The notes below the pieces were generated by a model. The model did not search any database. It saw nothing but the letters and a program-made list of their open reading frames with translations, and had not been told where the DNA came from. DNA of 10,510 nucleotides from Candidatus Segatella albertsiae. Lineage in GTDB: Bacteria; Bacteroidota; Bacteroidia; Bacteroidales; Bacteroidaceae. The stretch covers positions 1-10,510 of the forward strand of contig DKCU01000147.1 of NCBI GenBank assembly GCA_002451555.1. Direction: 5' to 3'. Shown here piece after piece: positions 1 to 5,888 of this stretch. Both the position numbers and the translations under genes were made by a program. Numbering within the stretch: the first letter of the stretch is position 1; every line of letters begins with the position of its first letter.

Positions 1-131
1 TCCCACTCGTGGCTACCCTGTGCGATAGGGTTGTTATCTGTATCGATCAAGACTGCCTTGATTCGGGTAGAGCCGAACTCGATACCGAGAATCGCCTTGC
101 CTGCCTCGATCGTTTGTTTTGCGTTACTCAT
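1..131 (-). CDS. araB: L-ribulokinase (FGGY carbohydrate kinase), N-terminal fragment
   Basis: The first 43 codons of a gene that runs off the left edge. The ATG is at 131-129. After a short polar N-terminus, residues 13-30 read AILGIEFGSTRIKAVLID, which is the phosphate-1 loop of the ASKHA/FGGY sugar-kinase ATPase fold (the usual form is GIDxGTxSxK). It is followed by the DTDNNPIAQGSHEW stretch familiar from Bacteroidales ribulokinases. The enzyme phosphorylates L-ribulose to L-ribulose 5-phosphate in the cytosol. It is the last gene of an araD-araA-araB order and starts 179 bp after the araA stop. The kinase fold is visible; the substrate is inferred from the neighbours araA and araD, so another FGGY kinase is possible in principle. 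Catalytic and sugar-binding residues lie outside the window. Confidence 0.87.
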   Translation of the reverse strand, partial: MSNAKQTIEAGKAILGIEFGSTRIKAVLIDTDNNPIAQGSHEW

Positions 132-230
132 CTTCTTTGTATAATTTGTGAAAAGTAAAGAGCCAAGAATCTCATGAAATAATATATCGTTATCTGATTC
201 CTATAAATTTCCGAACTTCCAATACTGAAA

Positions 231-279
231 ATCTTCAAAAGCAAGAGTTTTCTATATCTTCAAAGCAAGAGAATTCTTC
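231..279. repeat. Imperfect tandem duplication, 25/24 bp, araA-araB gap
   Basis: Two abutting copies at 231-255 and 256-279 share the core ATCTTCAAA(A)GCAAGAG followed by a TTCT. They differ by a one-base indel and two substitutions. They lie 32-80 bp downstream of the araA stop codon, and the second copy runs into the heptamer repeat at 271-304. Confidence 0.7.
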
Positions 280-304
280 ACTCTTCACTCTTCGTTCTTC
301 ACTT
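271..304 (-). repeat. 34-bp intergenic repeat, copy 1 (GTGAAGA heptamers)
   Basis: On the minus strand this is a run of four heptamers: GTGAAGA, ACGAAGA, GTGAAGA, GTGAAGA, bounded by AA and ATTC. An identical 34-bp copy lies at 2792-2825. This one begins 7 bp after the araA stop codon. Both copies are in the same orientation and at the 3' end of a gene. Confidence 0.9.
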
Positions 305-310
305 AATTAA

Positions 311-1852
311 TTACTTCAGCGCCTTGTTGAGCATGTAGTAAACCTCATTGTTGCGAAGCTGCTGCTTGAAGCTACGGAGCTCTGTGTTCTTGTCGATGTT
401 GACGAACTCGATGTCGAGCATCTCGCAGAAGTCCTCCCAGTAGTCGGCTGTGATGTCGTAAGAGAATGCGCTGTGGTGTGTACCACCAGAGAGAATCCAT
501 GCGCCAGCACCTACCTCGAATGAAGGCTGTGGTACCCAGAGGGCAGAAGCTACAGGGAGCTTAGGCATTGGCTTTGGCTCGATGCACTCTACCTCGCTTG
601 CGATGAGACGGAAGCGGTTGCCGAGGTCAACGACTGTTGCCTTGATACCCTTGCCAGTCTTGGATGTGAACACGAGGCGAGCGGTCTGTGACTTGCGGAT
701 ACCGATGCCGAGGAAGTGTACCTCCAACTTTGGCTTGTCGCTTGCGATGAGTGGGCAAACCTCCAACATGTGGCTCTGGAGACTTGATGTCTGACCCTCT
801 GCGAAGTTCAATGTGTAGTCCTCCAAGAAAGAGCAACCCTTCTCCAAGCCCTGGTTCATAACCCAGAGTGTGCGATAGAGGCAAGCTGTCTTCCAGTCGC
901 CCTCAGCACCGAAGCCATAACCCTCAGCCATCAAACGCTGTGAAGCCAAGCCAGGAATCTGGTCGAAACCTACGAAGTTAGGATCGTTGACGTCAGCGTC
1001 GCCGAGGTCGTCGAAGTTGGTGGTGAAAGCGATGGCGCCCTCGTCCTTCAATACACGACGAAGCGCAATCTCAGCCTTTGCGGAGTTCTTCACCTTCTCC
1101 CAATATACTTCCTCGCCGCTCTCGTCGATCTTGATGGTGTATTCCTTCTTGTACTCCTCTACGAGAGCATCAGCCTCCTCGTCGGTCACCTTCTTGAAGT
1201 ACTCCATGAGGGAAGATACTGGGTAGTAATCTACGTGGTAGCCCAAGCGCTGCTCGAACTCAACACGGTCGCCATCGGTAACGGCCACGTTGTTCATGTT
1301 CATACCGAACATCAAGCAGCGTACATTGTGAGCGTCAGCTACGGCAGCAGCCACACGAGTCCAAACGGCGATCTGCTTCTGGGTCTCCTCGCTCTTCCAG
1401 TAACCTACGACTACCTTGCGAGGTACACGCATACGAGTGCAGATGTGACCGAACTCGATGTCGCCGTGTGCAGACTGGTTGAGGTTCATGAAGTCCATGT
1501 CGATGCTGTCCCAAGGCAACTCGGCGTTATACTGAGTGTGGAGGTGGAGGAGAGGTTTCTGGAGAGCCTGCAAGCCCTTGATCCACATCTTGGCTGGAGA
1601 GAAGGTGTGCATCCAAGTGATGATACCCACGCACTTCTCGTCGTTGTTGGCTGCCTTCATCACTGCCTCTACCTCGGCAGAAGAGTTGGCTGTGCCCTTA
1701 TATACCACCTTGACAGGGATGTTGCCGCTATCGTTCAAGCCAGCTACCATCTCCTTGGAGTGATTATCTACCTGTACCACTGCGTCGCCTCCGTAAAGAA
1801 GTTGAGCACCAGTTACAAACCATACTTCTGAATTTTCAAATGCCTTAATCAT
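311..1852 (-). CDS. araA: L-arabinose isomerase
   Basis: A 513-residue cytosolic enzyme that converts L-arabinose to L-ribulose using Mn2+, the first catabolic step. The family is normally about 500 residues, so this is full length. The N-terminus (VWFVTGAQLLYG, 11-21) and the GIITWMHTFSPAKMWI segment (76-91) are diagnostic. The metal/catalytic set is present: Glu317 in AEGDWK, Glu344 in FLEDYT, His361 in QSHMLEVCP and His459/460 in GGTHHS, matching E. coli Glu306, Glu333, His350 and His450. The ATG at 1852 gives the conserved N-terminus directly, behind an A-rich leader without a Shine-Dalgarno site. It follows araD by 65 bp and precedes araB by 179 bp, consistent with one operon. Codon use looks like that of a well-expressed gene. 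No internal defects seen. Confidence 0.97.
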   Translation of the reverse strand: MIKAFENSEVWFVTGAQLLYGGDAVVQVDNHSKEMVAGLNDSGNIPVKVVYKGTANSSAEVEAVMKAANNDEKCVGIITWMHTFSPAKMWIKGLQALQKPLLHLHTQYNAELPWDSIDMDFMNLNQSAHGDIEFGHICTRMRVPRKVVVGYWKSEETQKQIAVWTRVAAAVADAHNVRCLMFGMNMNNVAVTDGDRVEFEQRLGYHVDYYPVSSLMEYFKKVTDEEADALVEEYKKEYTIKIDESGEEVYWEKVKNSAKAEIALRRVLKDEGAIAFTTNFDDLGDADVNDPNFVGFDQIPGLASQRLMAEGYGFGAEGDWKTACLYRTLWVMNQGLEKGCSFLEDYTLNFAEGQTSSLQSHMLEVCPLIASDKPKLEVHFLGIGIRKSQTARLVFTSKTGKGIKATVVDLGNRFRLIASEVECIEPKPMPKLPVASALWVPQPSFEVGAGAWILSGGTHHSAFSYDITADYWEDFCEMLDIEFVNIDKNTELRSFKQQLRNNEVYYMLNKALK

Positions 1853-1864
1853 GATTGTTATTGT

Positions 1865-1914
1865 TTTTTATATTGTTAGTTATTGTTGTTTTTTTATATT
1901 GAGTTATTGTTGTT
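1865..1914. repeat. Tandem duplication, 26/24 bp, araD-araA gap
   Basis: Two abutting AT-rich copies, 1865-1890 and 1891-1914, each run TTTTTATATTG...GTTATTGTTGTT with a small indel between them. A partial third copy (GTTATTGTT) is at 1856-1864. They fill most of the 65-bp gap between the araD stop and the araA start, so they form the araA leader. Low complexity lowers the weight of this match. Confidence 0.6.
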
Positions 1915-1917
1915 ATA

Positions 1918-2619
1918 TTAATGTTTCTTCTTCTGTCCGTAGTAAGCGTTAGGACCGTGCTTGCGGCTGAAATGCTTCTCCACGAGCAATGGGTTCATGG
2001 TGGTGTTAGGGTTCACGCTGAAAGAGATGAACGCCATCTTAGCCACCTGCTCGGCTACCACTGCGTGATATACAGCCTCGTCGGCATCCTTGCCCCAAGT
2101 GAAAGGACCATGGTTCTTGACCAAAACGCCAGGAGTGTGGACAGGGTTGATGTTGTCCTTCTTGAAGCGATTGACGATGACAACGCCCGTGTTGTACTCG
2201 TACTCTGCCATCATGTCCTCGGTCATGGCATCTGTGCAAGGGATGCAGTCGTGGAAGTAATCGGCATGGGTGGTACCGATGTTAGGGATGTCCATGCCAG
2301 CCTGTGCCCAGGCTGTGGCGTAAGTAGAGTGGGTATGAACCACGCCGCCCAACTCAGGGAATGCACGATAGAGAACCAAGTGGGTAGGAGTATCTGATGA
2401 AGGGTTGAGGTCGCCTTCGACAACCTTGCCAGTTTCCAAGTCAACGACTACCATGTCGCTTGCCTTCATGGTGTCGTAGCTGACGCCAGATGGCTTGATG
2501 ACAACGAGACCTTTCTCACGGTCGATGGCACTCACGTTGCCCCATGTGAAGAGCACGAGGTTGTGCTTCACGAGGTCAAGGTTTGCCTTGAACACTTTTT
2601 CCTTTAATTCTTCTAACAT
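1918..2619 (-). CDS. araD: L-ribulose-5-phosphate 4-epimerase
   Basis: A 233-residue class II aldolase-fold, zinc-dependent epimerase that turns L-ribulose 5-phosphate into D-xylulose 5-phosphate, feeding the pentose phosphate pathway. Length matches the family (about 231). The Zn2+ ligands fall at nearly the E. coli AraD numbers: Asp76 in NPSSDTPTH, His95 and His97 in VVHTHS, and His170 in VKNHGPF. Catalytic Asp120 is in GTTHADYF, and the C-terminal NAYYGQ motif carries the catalytic tyrosine (226/227). The N-terminal LVLFTWGNVS and IKPSGV phosphate-binding segments are also clear. It is the first gene of the araD-araA-araB cluster. The 200-bp region upstream, separating it from araR, holds the putative operator repeats. 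The close homologues UlaF and SgbE share this fold, but adjacency to araA and araB decides for AraD. Confidence 0.96.
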   Translation of the reverse strand: MLEELKEKVFKANLDLVKHNLVLFTWGNVSAIDREKGLVVIKPSGVSYDTMKASDMVVVDLETGKVVEGDLNPSSDTPTHLVLYRAFPELGGVVHTHSTYATAWAQAGMDIPNIGTTHADYFHDCIPCTDAMTEDMMAEYEYNTGVVIVNRFKKDNINPVHTPGVLVKNHGPFTWGKDADEAVYHAVVAEQVAKMAFISFSVNPNTTMNPLLVEKHFSRKHGPNAYYGQKKKH

Positions 2620-2690
2620 AGTTGTATTGTTTTATAATGTTGTTATTATTTTATTTCTATTGTTGTTTATCTTACTTTATCGCTACTTAT

Positions 2691-2730
2691 TGATAGCCAT
2701 CTATCTTATATGAATAGCCATCTATATATC
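2691..2730. promoter_or_regulatory. Putative tandem operator upstream of araD
   Basis: The 12-mer ATAGCCATCTAT (ATAG-CCAT-CTAT, 4-bp dyad arms) occurs twice exactly, at 2693-2704 and 2714-2725. The copies are 21 bp apart, about two helical turns, and 72-110 bp upstream of the araD start. That layout suits a pair of transcription-factor sites on one DNA face. AraR is the obvious candidate binder, but this is inference. The site could also be another of the tandem duplications seen in this window. No clear TAnnTTTG box was found between it and araD. Confidence 0.4.
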
Positions 2731-2791
2731 GAGAATCCTATTTGGATTTCTGAATTGTCTTTTTTATGGAAGTCAAGAGGGCGAGTCATTT

Positions 2792-2825
2792 GAATTCTTC
2801 ACTCTTCACTCTTCGTTCTTCACTT
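2792..2825 (-). repeat. 34-bp intergenic repeat, copy 2 (overlaps araR stop)
   Basis: Identical over 34 bp to 271-304. The araR stop codon TGA (2822-2820) is formed inside the first GTGAAGA heptamer, so the repeat supplies the end of the araR reading frame. The rest of the araR-araD gap from 2731 to 2791 shows nothing further recognisable. Confidence 0.9.
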
Positions 2826-3500
2826 CAAATTAAACGAAGGGTCTTCCTCGTATGCTTTCTTGTTGAAGCGGTAGAGGGCTGCACCTCTCTTGGAAGTAAC
2901 CTTGTCAATGAGTTCCGTCTTTTCGATGAAGTCGATGTCCTTGATGCGCTTGCGGAAGTTGCGCTTGTCGATTTCTTCGCCCATCACAGCCTCGAACACA
3001 TGCTGTAGCTGGGTGAGTGTAAAGAGGTCGGGCAGCAACTTGAAGCTCAGCGGCTCGTTGTTGATGCGGCGACGAATCTGTGCTATCGCATTTCGTATCA
3101 TTTGTTTGTGGTCGGAATAGAGTGGTGGAAGCTCGTTCAAGCTCACCCATTCCAAGTCATGCTGGATTCTGAGTTTGTCGTCATAATCCTTGACGTTGAT
3201 GAGAGCGCAGTAGGCGATGGAGATGACACGCTCTCCCGGGTCACGGTCGATGCGACCGAAGGCACCCACTTGGCGGATGTACAATCCCTTCATGCCTGTC
3301 AATTCGAGAATGACACGATTGGCGGCGTCTTCGAGGTTCTCCTCTTGACCGACGAAACCACCATATAGTGACCATTCGCCACGACCTGGGTCCATCTGGC
3401 GCTTGCCGATGAGAACTTGCAGTTGGTTGCCATTGAATCCGAAGATGATACAGTCAACGGAGACGAGGACTTTGGAATGTTCGTTATAATATTGTGTCAT
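2820..3500 (-). CDS. araR: AraR-type Nudix-domain transcriptional regulator
   Basis: A 226-residue protein with an N-terminal Nudix fold (about 10-140) and a C-terminal winged-helix domain (about 150-220, including LTQLQHVFEAVMGEEIDKRNFRKRI). This is the layout of NrtR and of the Bacteroides L-arabinose regulator AraR, whose members sit beside arabinose genes as here. The Nudix box at 48-70 keeps Gly48, Glu54, Arg62, Glu66 and Gly69. It loses the Glu after Arg62 (Val63) and the second Glu of the EE pair (Leu67), so hydrolase activity is doubtful and a ligand-sensing role is likely. The ATG at 3500 (MTQYYNEHSK) is chosen because an in-frame extension to 3698 would be read from repeat DNA. Direct repeats and a palindrome upstream suggest autoregulation. 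Family known; regulation of these particular genes inferred. Confidence 0.85.
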   Translation of the reverse strand: MTQYYNEHSKVLVSVDCIIFGFNGNQLQVLIGKRQMDPGRGEWSLYGGFVGQEENLEDAANRVILELTGMKGLYIRQVGAFGRIDRDPGERVISIAYCALINVKDYDDKLRIQHDLEWVSLNELPPLYSDHKQMIRNAIAQIRRRINNEPLSFKLLPDLFTLTQLQHVFEAVMGEEIDKRNFRKRIKDIDFIEKTELIDKVTSKRGAALYRFNKKAYEEDPSFNLK

Positions 3501-3521
3501 TGCTTTTGGTTTTTGATGTTG

Positions 3522-3536
3522 CAAGGATAAATCCTT
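3522..3536 (-). promoter_or_regulatory. Putative araR promoter -7 box with overlapping palindrome
   Basis: On the minus strand TATCCTTG (3529-3522) matches the Bacteroidetes -7 consensus TAnnTTTG except for one base, 21 bp before the araR ATG. It is embedded in the palindrome AAGGAT-AA-ATCCTT (3523-3536), which could be an operator over the promoter. A -33 box is not clear. Confidence 0.35.
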
Positions 3537-3591
3537 TTGATGTCGGAAAGCGATTCCTTGTTTTTTATTTGATGTCGGAAAGCGATTCCTT
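3536..3591. promoter_or_regulatory. Two 24-bp direct repeats upstream of araR, 32 bp apart
   Basis: Identical 24-bp copies at 3536-3559 and 3568-3591, each centred on GGAAAGCGATTCC (GGAA-N5-TTCC dyad). Their spacing of 32 bp is close to three helical turns. A degenerate third copy (TTTGATGT...ATCCTT) lies at 3512-3536. The position 35-90 bp upstream of the regulator gene suggests operator sites, possibly autoregulatory. The identity of the binder is unknown. Confidence 0.5.
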
Positions 3592-3618
3592 TTGTGATTA
3601 GAAAAATTGCTTCGAGCC

Positions 3619-3844
3619 GTATGGTTGAAATAATCTATGCGCCCCGAAGGGGCAGAAGCATCAAGCCTAGGGCAACGCCCTAGGTAATATGCAAGCAAGC
3701 ATGTCGCCCTGAAGGGGCAAAAGCCTTCTGCATTTGGGGAATTTTATGCTTTTGCCCTTTCAGGGCGCATTAAATCCATGCCATCTACCCAGGGCGTTGC
3801 CCTGGGCTTGGAGCTTTTGGGCTTTCAGCCCGTCTCAACCGTAC
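3619..3844. mobile_element. Composite palindromic element A (MITE/BIME-like)
   Basis: A 226-bp nested inverted repeat. The outer 12-bp arms are imperfect: GTATGGTTGAAA (3619-3630) against TCTCAACCGTAC (3833-3844). Inside, in order, are GCCCC-GAA-GGGGC (3641-3653), CCTAGGGC-AAC-GCCCTAGG (3666-3684), a 20-bp arm at 3705-3724 with its complement at 3748-3767, CCCAGGGC-GTT-GCCCTGGG (3788-3806), and GGGCT-TTC-AGCCC (3819-3831). The AGGGCAACGCCCT and AGGGCGTTGCCCT cores are reverse complements, so the module order mirrors itself about the centre. Element B (9749-9987) has the same modules in the same order. It encodes no protein. Such repeats are common between genes in this group, but how they spread is not shown by the sequence. 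Confidence 0.75.
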
Positions 3845-3880
3845 AACTAGAATTTCTTTTGTCTTTGTAGGTTTGAAAGG

Positions 3881-3926
3881 AAAGCAAGTCCCTCTATCGG
3901 AAGTTCCCTCAGGAGGAACTTGCTTT
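3881..3926 (-). terminator. Putative terminator hairpin after the symporter gene
   Basis: AAAGCAAGTCCCTC (3881-3894) pairs with GAGGAACTTGCTTT (3913-3926) over 14 bp with one non-Watson-Crick position. It begins about 50 bp past the symporter stop. On the minus strand the stem is followed by a pyrimidine-rich CCTTTC rather than a pure T-run, so efficiency is uncertain. Confidence 0.5.
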
Positions 3927-3968
3927 ATAGTATTCTTAAGTCTTACTTTATAGTATTCTTAAGTCTTA
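3923..3968. repeat. Perfect 23-bp tandem duplication after the symporter stop
   Basis: Two identical abutting copies at 3923-3945 and 3946-3968, containing TATAGTATTCTTAAGTC. On the minus strand each copy begins TAAG, the same bases as the stop codon and next base of the symporter gene, which ends 9 bp away. The first copy overlaps the right arm of the terminator hairpin. Confidence 0.9.
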
Positions 3969-3976
3969 CGTTTGGC

Positions 3977-5701
3977 TTACCAGAAATACCAGTAGAATGC
4001 TGCACAAAGACCTACGACAACGAGTGTACCCACGATGTCGAACCAGTCCCAACTGTCACGGATAGACTTCTTGAAGTCCTTGGTGAAGGTGATGGCCTCT
4101 ACCTGCTCCTTGCTTGGGGCAGGGGTGAAGCAACTTACCACTACCATGAAGATGAGGAGGAACACGAGCAACCAGCACTCGAATACGAGCCAGTTGGTCT
4201 GCCAGAACCATGATGTGTATTCCCAGAATGCACCGTCCATAGCTGCCTTGCCTGTGTCTGTGATGACATTGGTGACGAGACGAACCATACCGATGAGGAA
4301 ACCGAAGATCATGGTGTATTCACCAGCCTTAGGAGTAATCTTCTTGGAGAAGATACCCATGGCGAACACGGCTACCATCGTAGGAGCAAGAAGTGACTGG
4401 ATGCCCTGGAGATAGTTGTAAAGGGTGTCCATCTTCATCATGATTGGCAACCAAGCGAAGCCGAGGATAACGACAACGACTGTTGCCACACGACCTACGA
4501 ATACGTAGTGAGCCTCAGACATGCCCTTCTTCAAAGGCTTGTAGAAGTCCTCGGTGAAGAGGGTAGCGCAAGAGTTGAAGAATGCTGCCAATGAAGCAAC
4601 GAGTGCGCAGATGAAACCGATGGTCACGATACCCTTGATACCTGCAGGGAGCACGCTCTTCACCATGATGGCGAAGGCTGCGTCTGTATTGTCCATGGAG
4701 ATGGCTCCCTTCTGAGCCAAGGCTGCTGCGATCATACCTGGAATCAAGAACATGAAGCAAGGCAATACCTTGAAGAAACCTGCTGCGATAGTACCACGGC
4801 GAGCACGCTTCATTACTTCCTCGTTCTTCTCGCCTGGCACCTGACCCAAGACACGCTGTACGATGTGCTGGTCGGTACACCAGTACCAGAAACCGATGAT
4901 GGTAGCACCGATGAACACTACGAAGCCTGGGTACTCCTGATACATGGAGTCGCCTGCCTCCCAGTGGAACATGTGGGTGGTACCATAACCATTGTTCAGC
5001 TTGCTACAGTAGTCCATCATGTCGCCCCAACCTGCTGTGATGCTGCCACCACCGAGAGCGGAGAGACCGAGGAAGAGTACCAAGAACGAACCGATGACCA
5101 AGATAGGGGTCTGGATGGTGGAAAGGGTCATCACACCCTTCATGCCGCCGAATACGGTGAAGATGGTGGTGAGGATGATCAAGCCGATGGCACCTACCCA
5201 GAAGTTCAAGCCCCAGAGGTACTCGAAGAAAATACCACCTGTGAGGGCTGTCACGCTCACCTTGGTGAGGATGTAAGCCACGAGGGTGATGATGGAGAGC
5301 CATGAACCAGTGCGCTGTGTGTAGCGAAACTTCAGGAAGTCTGGCATGGTGATAATCTTGCCGAGCTTGTTGATGAGCAACTGGTAGAATGGTACGAACA
5401 ACCATCCCAAGATGAGGATCATCCATCCCTGCATCTCCCAGTGAGCCATGCCGACACCACTCTTGGCACCAGTACCAGCCAAACCTACGAGGTGCTCAGA
5501 ACCGATGTTGGCAGCAAAGATAGCCATACCGATTACATACCAAGGTTCACCCTTACCGAAGAGGTAAGCCGATGAGTCCTCGCCCTTCTGAGCCATTCTG
5601 TCCTTGACAATCGCATGCCATACTGCCCATATCACGCCAATGACACCAATGGCGAGCACTGCCCAGTCGAGCCATACGAATTCTGTGGAATTCCAATTCA
5701 T
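3977..5701 (-). CDS. Sodium/sugar symporter (SSS/SGLT family)
   Basis: A 574-residue polytopic inner-membrane protein with about 14 hydrophobic segments, of the solute:sodium symporter family (SGLT/vSGLT-like). FAANIGSEHLVGLAGTG (62-78) corresponds to the discontinuous helix 1 that lines the Na+ and sugar sites. WYWCTDQHIVQR (272-283) corresponds to the vSGLT gate region. FICALVASLAAFFNSCATLF (363-382) is the Na2-site helix. By alignment from memory, the first of the two Na2 serines is Ala369 and the second is Ser370. Position between galM and araR-araDAB suggests L-arabinose import, but glucose or galactose cannot be excluded. The ATG at 5701 places the first helix correctly. An unusual leader hairpin precedes it and a tandem duplication follows its stop. 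It is probably its own unit or co-transcribed with galM. Confidence 0.9.
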   Translation of the reverse strand: MNWNSTEFVWLDWAVLAIGVIGVIWAVWHAIVKDRMAQKGEDSSAYLFGKGEPWYVIGMAIFAANIGSEHLVGLAGTGAKSGVGMAHWEMQGWMILILGWLFVPFYQLLINKLGKIITMPDFLKFRYTQRTGSWLSIITLVAYILTKVSVTALTGGIFFEYLWGLNFWVGAIGLIILTTIFTVFGGMKGVMTLSTIQTPILVIGSFLVLFLGLSALGGGSITAGWGDMMDYCSKLNNGYGTTHMFHWEAGDSMYQEYPGFVVFIGATIIGFWYWCTDQHIVQRVLGQVPGEKNEEVMKRARRGTIAAGFFKVLPCFMFLIPGMIAAALAQKGAISMDNTDAAFAIMVKSVLPAGIKGIVTIGFICALVASLAAFFNSCATLFTEDFYKPLKKGMSEAHYVFVGRVATVVVVILGFAWLPIMMKMDTLYNYLQGIQSLLAPTMVAVFAMGIFSKKITPKAGEYTMIFGFLIGMVRLVTNVITDTGKAAMDGAFWEYTSWFWQTNWLVFECWLLVFLLIFMVVVSCFTPAPSKEQVEAITFTKDFKKSIRDSWDWFDIVGTLVVVGLCAAFYWYFW

Positions 5702-5760
5702 AATTTCTTTTGTTTAGATTGTTATTTTTGTTTATTGTTTTGTCGGTTTCTTTTCAGGTC

Positions 5761-5809
5761 TCTCATCGCCTCCCGATTTGCTGGGTTGAGCAAAGGGGGA
5801 GGCAAGAGA
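5761..5809 (-). promoter_or_regulatory. Strong hairpin in the symporter mRNA leader
   Basis: GCCTCCC (5768-5774) pairs with GGGAGGC (5797-5803), TTTGCT (5777-5782) pairs with AGCAAA (5789-5794), and TCTC (5761-5764) pairs with GAGA (5806-5809). The apical loop is six bases. The hairpin ends 59 bp before the symporter start codon. No T-run follows on either strand, so a leader structure or attenuator is favoured over an intrinsic terminator. The gap between hairpin and start is AT-rich with no SD site. Confidence 0.5.
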
Positions 5810-5831
5810 ACCTTCTTCTTATAATTGGACA

Positions 5832-5888
5832 AATTACTTTCCTGTATTTTTGCGAATTACTTTTCTGTAATTAGCGGAATTACTTCTT
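5832..5888. repeat. 23-bp tandem repeats spanning the galM stop
   Basis: AATTACTTTCCTGTA (5832-5846), AATTACTTTTCTGTA (5855-5869) and AATTACTTCTT (5878-5888) start exactly 23 bp apart each time. The third copy contains the galM stop codon (TTA on the plus strand at 5880-5882). On the minus strand each copy reads as AAGTAATT, so the end of the gene appears to have been copied outward. The same DNA lies upstream of the symporter leader and could be regulatory. Confidence 0.75.

Noticed and set aside
1235..1831. A 198-codon plus-strand open frame inside araA
   Set aside because: Antisense shadow of a well-supported gene. No family resemblance; long reverse frames are common opposite genes with this codon bias.
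3501..3698. N-terminal extension of AraR
   Set aside because: It would be translated from the direct repeats and element A. The protein homologous to AraR starts at MTQYYNEHSK, position 3500.
3641..3831. CRISPR array
   Set aside because: The repeats are palindromic modules of different sequence and unequal spacing, not identical repeats with regular spacers, and no cas gene is present.
4865..5305. Plus-strand acidic open frame opposite the symporter
   Set aside because: Reverse-frame shadow of a membrane-protein gene; the acid-rich composition comes from antisense of hydrophobic codons.
5761..5809. Intrinsic terminator of galM
   Set aside because: No T-run follows the stem on either strand. 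A leader structure fits better, though factor-dependent termination is not excluded.
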